From positions 1 through 34,440 of the forward strand of contig JAURFP010000013.1 in NCBI GenBank assembly GCA_030834275.1: DNA of 34,440 nucleotides, read 5' to 3'. A model generated the notes under the pieces. The model had not been told where the DNA came from. It worked only from the letters and a program-made list of their open reading frames with translations, and did not search any database. The position numbers and the translations under genes are program-made. Source of the stretch: Burkholderiales bacterium (lineage in GTDB: Bacteria; Pseudomonadota; Gammaproteobacteria; Burkholderiales; Eutrophovitaceae). Shown here in pieces: positions 31,566-34,440 of this stretch. Within the stretch, counting starts at the first letter, position 1; every line of letters begins with the position of its first letter.

Positions 31566-34440
31566 ATGACGAATCTGAACGATAGCCCGATTGTCGAACG
31601 ACCCAATATCAAAGCGAATGTGCGATTTGTCACGGCGGCAAGTCTATTTGATGGTCATGACGCCTCAATCAACATTATTCGCCGAATGCTTCAAGGCACT
31701 GGTTCGGAAGTTATTCATTTAGGCCATAACCGATCAGTTGAAGAAATCGTTACCGCTGCTATTCAAGAGGATGCACATGGTATCGCCGTTAGTTCTTACC
31801 AAGGCGGTCATATCGAATACTTCAAATATATGATCGACCTACTTCGAGAGCGCGGAGCAGGCCACGTGAAAGTCTTTGGTGGTGGTGGTGGCGTGATCGT
31901 TGCCTCAGAAATTAAAGAGCTACACGACTATGGCGTCTCCCGCATTTACTCTCCAGAAGACGGTGCGAGCATGGGCCTACAGGGCATGATCGACGATATG
32001 GTCGCGCGTGCAGCTCAAGCAGAAAAACCTCCCGTTACAGAGAGCGTGGACAACATCACGACAACAAACCATCCACTTCTCGCACGGATTATTTCATCGA
32101 TAGAGCTTGCAACACTCCCCGAAGATCTTCATAAAAATATTCTCAAAAAATCGGATACACAAAAAAATATTCCGGTGCTTGGGATCACCGGCACAGGCGG
32201 AGCAGGAAAATCATCACTGACCGATGAACTCATTCGCCGATTCCGTTTAGACCAAAAAGATAATCTGCAAATCGCCGTTATTGCGATTGACCCTTCTCGC
32301 AGAAAAACTGGTGGCGCACTTTTGGGTGACCGCATTCGCATGAACGCACTTAGCAGCGAAAAAATTTATATGCGCTCCCTTGCGACTCGCGGTGGCGGGA
32401 GTGAGATCGCTGCATGTCTACCCGATGCGATCGCCGCTTGTAAGTGCGCAGGATTTGATCTCATTGTCGTGGAAACCTCTGGGATCGGCCAGGGAGACGC
32501 CGCAATCGTTCCCTACGTCGATGTGTCACTTTATGTGATGACGCCTGAATATGGCGCCGCTAGCCAGCTCGAAAAAATCGACATGCTGGACTTCGCCGAC
32601 TACGTTGCGATCAATAAATTTGACCGCCGCGGCGCAGAAGATGCACTTCGCGATGTTTCGAAACAATACCAGCGTAACCATCAGTTATTTTCACAAGCAC
32701 CTGATGCCATGCCAGTATTTGGTACGACTGCTTCGCGATTTAACGACGATGGCGTTACTTCGCTCTACCACGCATTAGCTGAGGCGTTAGGGAAGCATGG
32801 TTTGAAACGTGGTGAGAGTCACCTTCCTTTGATTGATGTCAAGTCATCTACAAAAGTTTCGAGCGTGGTGCCGCCTGATCGAGTTCGGTACCTTGCAGAT
32901 ATTTCCACATCGGTTCGATCTTACAAACAGGATGCGATCGAACAATCGCGAGTCGCGAGACAACGACAGCAGATTAGCTCCGTTAAGAAAATGCTTGTGG
33001 ACGAGTGTGGGGAAGAAGTTGCAAACCTGGATCAACTGGCGAGCAAACGTGACTCCAAGCTCACCGGGGACTCGAAAAAATTATTGGCAGACTGGCCAGA
33101 CCTCAAAAAAGCGTACTCAGGTGATGAGCACGTGGTAAAAATACGCGACAAAGAAATTCGTACACAACTTAAGCGCGAATCACTCTCTGGAACATTGATC
33201 CCACGGGTATCGCTTCCAAACTTTGAGGATGAAGGCGAGTTACTCAAATGGCTCTTGCTTGAGAATGTTCCCGGCGCATTCCCTTACACAGGCGGAGTGT
33301 TTCCATTTAAGCGAGAAAACGAAGATCCCACTCGCATGTTTGCGGGCGAAGGAGATCCGTTCCGAACAAATAAACGTTTTCATTTACTCTCAAAAGATAT
33401 GCCAGCAAAGCGGCTTTCAACCGCTTTTGACTCGGTAACGCTTTATGGATTCGACCCAGATCTGCGGCCAGATATTTACGGCAAAGTTGGAAACTCCGGA
33501 GTATCGATTGCAACACTCGAGGACATGAAGGTCCTCTACTCTGGTTTTGATTTGTGCGCACCGAATAACAGTGTCTCGATGACAATCAATGGACCAGCGC
33601 CGACTATCCTCGCAATGTTTATGAACACTGCGATCGATCAGCAAGTTGACAAGTTCAAAGAGGAAAATTCAAGAGAACCAAATCAAAGCGAATATCAGGC
33701 GATCAAGAAACAAACGCTTGAGACTGTTCGCGGAACCGTTCAGGCAGACATTCTGAAAGAGGATCAAGGCCAGAACACCTGCATATTCTCGACCGAGTTT
33801 AGCTTGAAGGTAATGGGAGATATCCAGGAATACTTCATCGCGAACAAAGTTCGCAACTTTTACTCAGTCTCCATATCTGGTTATCACATCGCGGAAGCAG
33901 GAGCGAATCCAATTTCACAACTCGCGTTCACGCTTAGTAACGGCTTTACATTTGTCGAAGCGTACCTTGCTCGCGGAATGCATATCGATGACTTTGCACC
34001 TAATTTAAGTTTCTTCTTCAGCAACGGGATGGATCCCGAATACTCTGTACTTGGCCGAGTCGCAAGAAGAATTTGGGCGGTCGCAATGCGCGAACGATAC
34101 GGCGCGAACGAAAGATCACAGAAACTGAAATATCACTGCCAAACGTCCGGACGGTCACTTCACGCCCAGGAAATAGACTTCAACGATATTCGAACGACGT
34201 TGCAAGCACTGATCGCAACGTACGACAACGCGAATTCTCTCCACACCAACGCATACGATGAGGCGATCACTACACCGACTGAAGAAAGTGTACGTCGCGC
34301 AATGGCAATCCAGCTTATCATCAATCGCGAGTGGGGGCTTGCTAAGAATGAAAACTCCAATCAAGGAAGTTTCGTTATTGAGGAGCTCACGGATTTGGTC
34401 GAAGAAGCTGTTCTCAAAGAGTTTGAAGCAATCTCCGAAC
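31566..34440 (+). CDS. icmF: Fused isobutyryl-CoA mutase IcmF (3' end outside window)
   Basis: The frame is open from ATG 31566 to the window end (958 codons, incomplete). Domain order is that of IcmF. First comes a cobalamin-binding domain with the lower-ligand motif FDGHDASI (H31). Next is a MeaB-like G-protein chaperone domain with P-loop GTGGAGKS (209-216) and NKFD, and then the substrate-binding TIM-barrel mutase domain ([34 protein letters not shown]). IcmF interconverts isobutyryl-CoA and n-butyryl-CoA with adenosylcobalamin, and the GTPase protects the cofactor. The substrate-determining positions read F579 (GVFPF) and Q736 (GQNT), where methylmalonyl-CoA mutase has Tyr and Arg, so a non-carboxylated acyl-CoA is expected. 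It follows the oxidoreductase by 101 bases and is probably cotranscribed. Confidence 0.95.
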   Translation, partial: MTNLNDSPIVERPNIKANVRFVTAASLFDGHDASINIIRRMLQGTGSEVIHLGHNRSVEEIVTAAIQEDAHGIAVSSYQGGHIEYFKYMIDLLRERGAGHVKVFGGGGGVIVASEIKELHDYGVSRIYSPEDGASMGLQGMIDDMVARAAQAEKPPVTESVDNITTTNHPLLARIISSIELATLPEDLHKNILKKSDTQKNIPVLGITGTGGAGKSSLTDELIRRFRLDQKDNLQIAVIAIDPSRRKTGGALLGDRIRMNALSSEKIYMRSLATRGGGSEIAACLPDAIAACKCAGFDLIVVETSGIGQGDAAIVPYVDVSLYVMTPEYGAASQLEKIDMLDFADYVAINKFDRRGAEDALRDVSKQYQRNHQLFSQAPDAMPVFGTTASRFNDDGVTSLYHALAEALGKHGLKRGESHLPLIDVKSSTKVSSVVPPDRVRYLADISTSVRSYKQDAIEQSRVARQRQQISSVKKMLVDECGEEVANLDQLASKRDSKLTGDSKKLLADWPDLKKAYSGDEHVVKIRDKEIRTQLKRESLSGTLIPRVSLPNFEDEGELLKWLLLENVPGAFPYTGGVFPFKRENEDPTRMFAGEGDPFRTNKRFHLLSKDMPAKRLSTAFDSVTLYGFDPDLRPDIYGKVGNSGVSIATLEDMKVLYSGFDLCAPNNSVSMTINGPAPTILAMFMNTAIDQQVDKFKEENSREPNQSEYQAIKKQTLETVRGTVQADILKEDQGQNTCIFSTEFSLKVMGDIQEYFIANKVRNFYSVSISGYHIAEAGANPISQLAFTLSNGFTFVEAYLARGMHIDDFAPNLSFFFSNGMDPEYSVLGRVARRIWAVAMRERYGANERSQKLKYHCQTSGRSLHAQEIDFNDIRTTLQALIATYDNANSLHTNAYDEAITTPTEESVRRAMAIQLIINREWGLAKNENSNQGSFVIEELTDLVEEAVLKEFEAISE

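Noticed and set aside
32129-34364. Minus-strand and alternate-frame ORFs within icmF
   Set aside because: The IcmF frame is continuously open and conserved throughout; these are shadows.
1-34440. Mobile elements, prophage, defence islands, CRISPR arrays, tRNA or rRNA
   Set aside because: No transposase, integrase, nuclease or toxin-like protein, no repeat-spacer pattern and no tRNA-like cloverleaf was seen; nearly all sequence is accounted for by metabolic and regulatory genes.

Overview
The window looks like chromosomal DNA of a heterotrophic proteobacterium. The gene content is most like Betaproteobacteria (Burkholderiales-like): two-domain GlnE, a class I PHA synthase, a peroxiredoxin-glutaredoxin hybrid, a fused indolepyruvate ferredoxin oxidoreductase of about 1160 residues followed by a fused isobutyryl-CoA mutase, DUF1289, and a leucine/isovalerate cluster. 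Base composition is moderate (by eye somewhat under 50% GC), low for most Burkholderiales. Taxonomy is inferred from gene content only. I saw no rRNA, tRNA, CRISPR array, insertion sequence, integrase or phage gene.

Layout. (1) 1-543, minus: an LrgB/CidB-like gene cut by the window edge, overlapped by its CidA/LrgA holin-like partner. (2) 729-3398, plus: glnE. (3) 3465-6972, minus: the first leucine-catabolism unit, running from a two-helix membrane protein through the biotin-dependent carboxylase alpha subunit and HMG-CoA lyase to DUF1289. (4) 7160-8350, plus: an SPFH/stomatin protein with a shortened NfeD-like partner. (5) 8347-15118, minus: the second unit, running from thiolase through a DsbA/kappa-GST-like protein, rhodanese, carboxylase beta, acyl-CoA dehydrogenase and methylglutaconyl-CoA hydratase to a DehI-type dehalogenase homologue. 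(6) 15286-18892, plus: metallo-beta-lactamase-fold hydrolase, class II aldolase and PhaC. (7) 19039-20502, plus: Prx5-Grx hybrid, then a MAPEG protein, each with its own terminator. (8) 20547-24652, minus: a GntR/FCD regulator, an acyl-CoA ligase and a ThDP enzyme of the ALS/oxalyl-CoA decarboxylase/2-hydroxyacyl-CoA lyase superfamily. (9) 24744-26022, minus: an Lrp/AsnC regulator overlapped by a BtuF-like protein with no signal peptide. (10) 26122-34440, plus: acetohydroxyacid synthase catalytic subunit, fused indolepyruvate ferredoxin oxidoreductase, and IcmF (cut by the window end).

How it fits together. Most of the window handles branched-chain carbon as CoA thioesters. Units 3 and 5 hold the steps that take 3-methylcrotonyl-CoA to acetyl-CoA and acetoacetate. 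The thiolase and PhaC link acetyl-CoA to polyhydroxybutyrate. Unit 10 could convert branched or aromatic 2-oxo acids to acyl-CoAs and interconvert isobutyryl-CoA and butyryl-CoA. Unit 8 is the least explained: a ThDP lyase with its own CoA ligase and regulator, which could be an uncharacterised 2-hydroxyacid degradation route. Three different ThDP enzymes lie within 11 kb.
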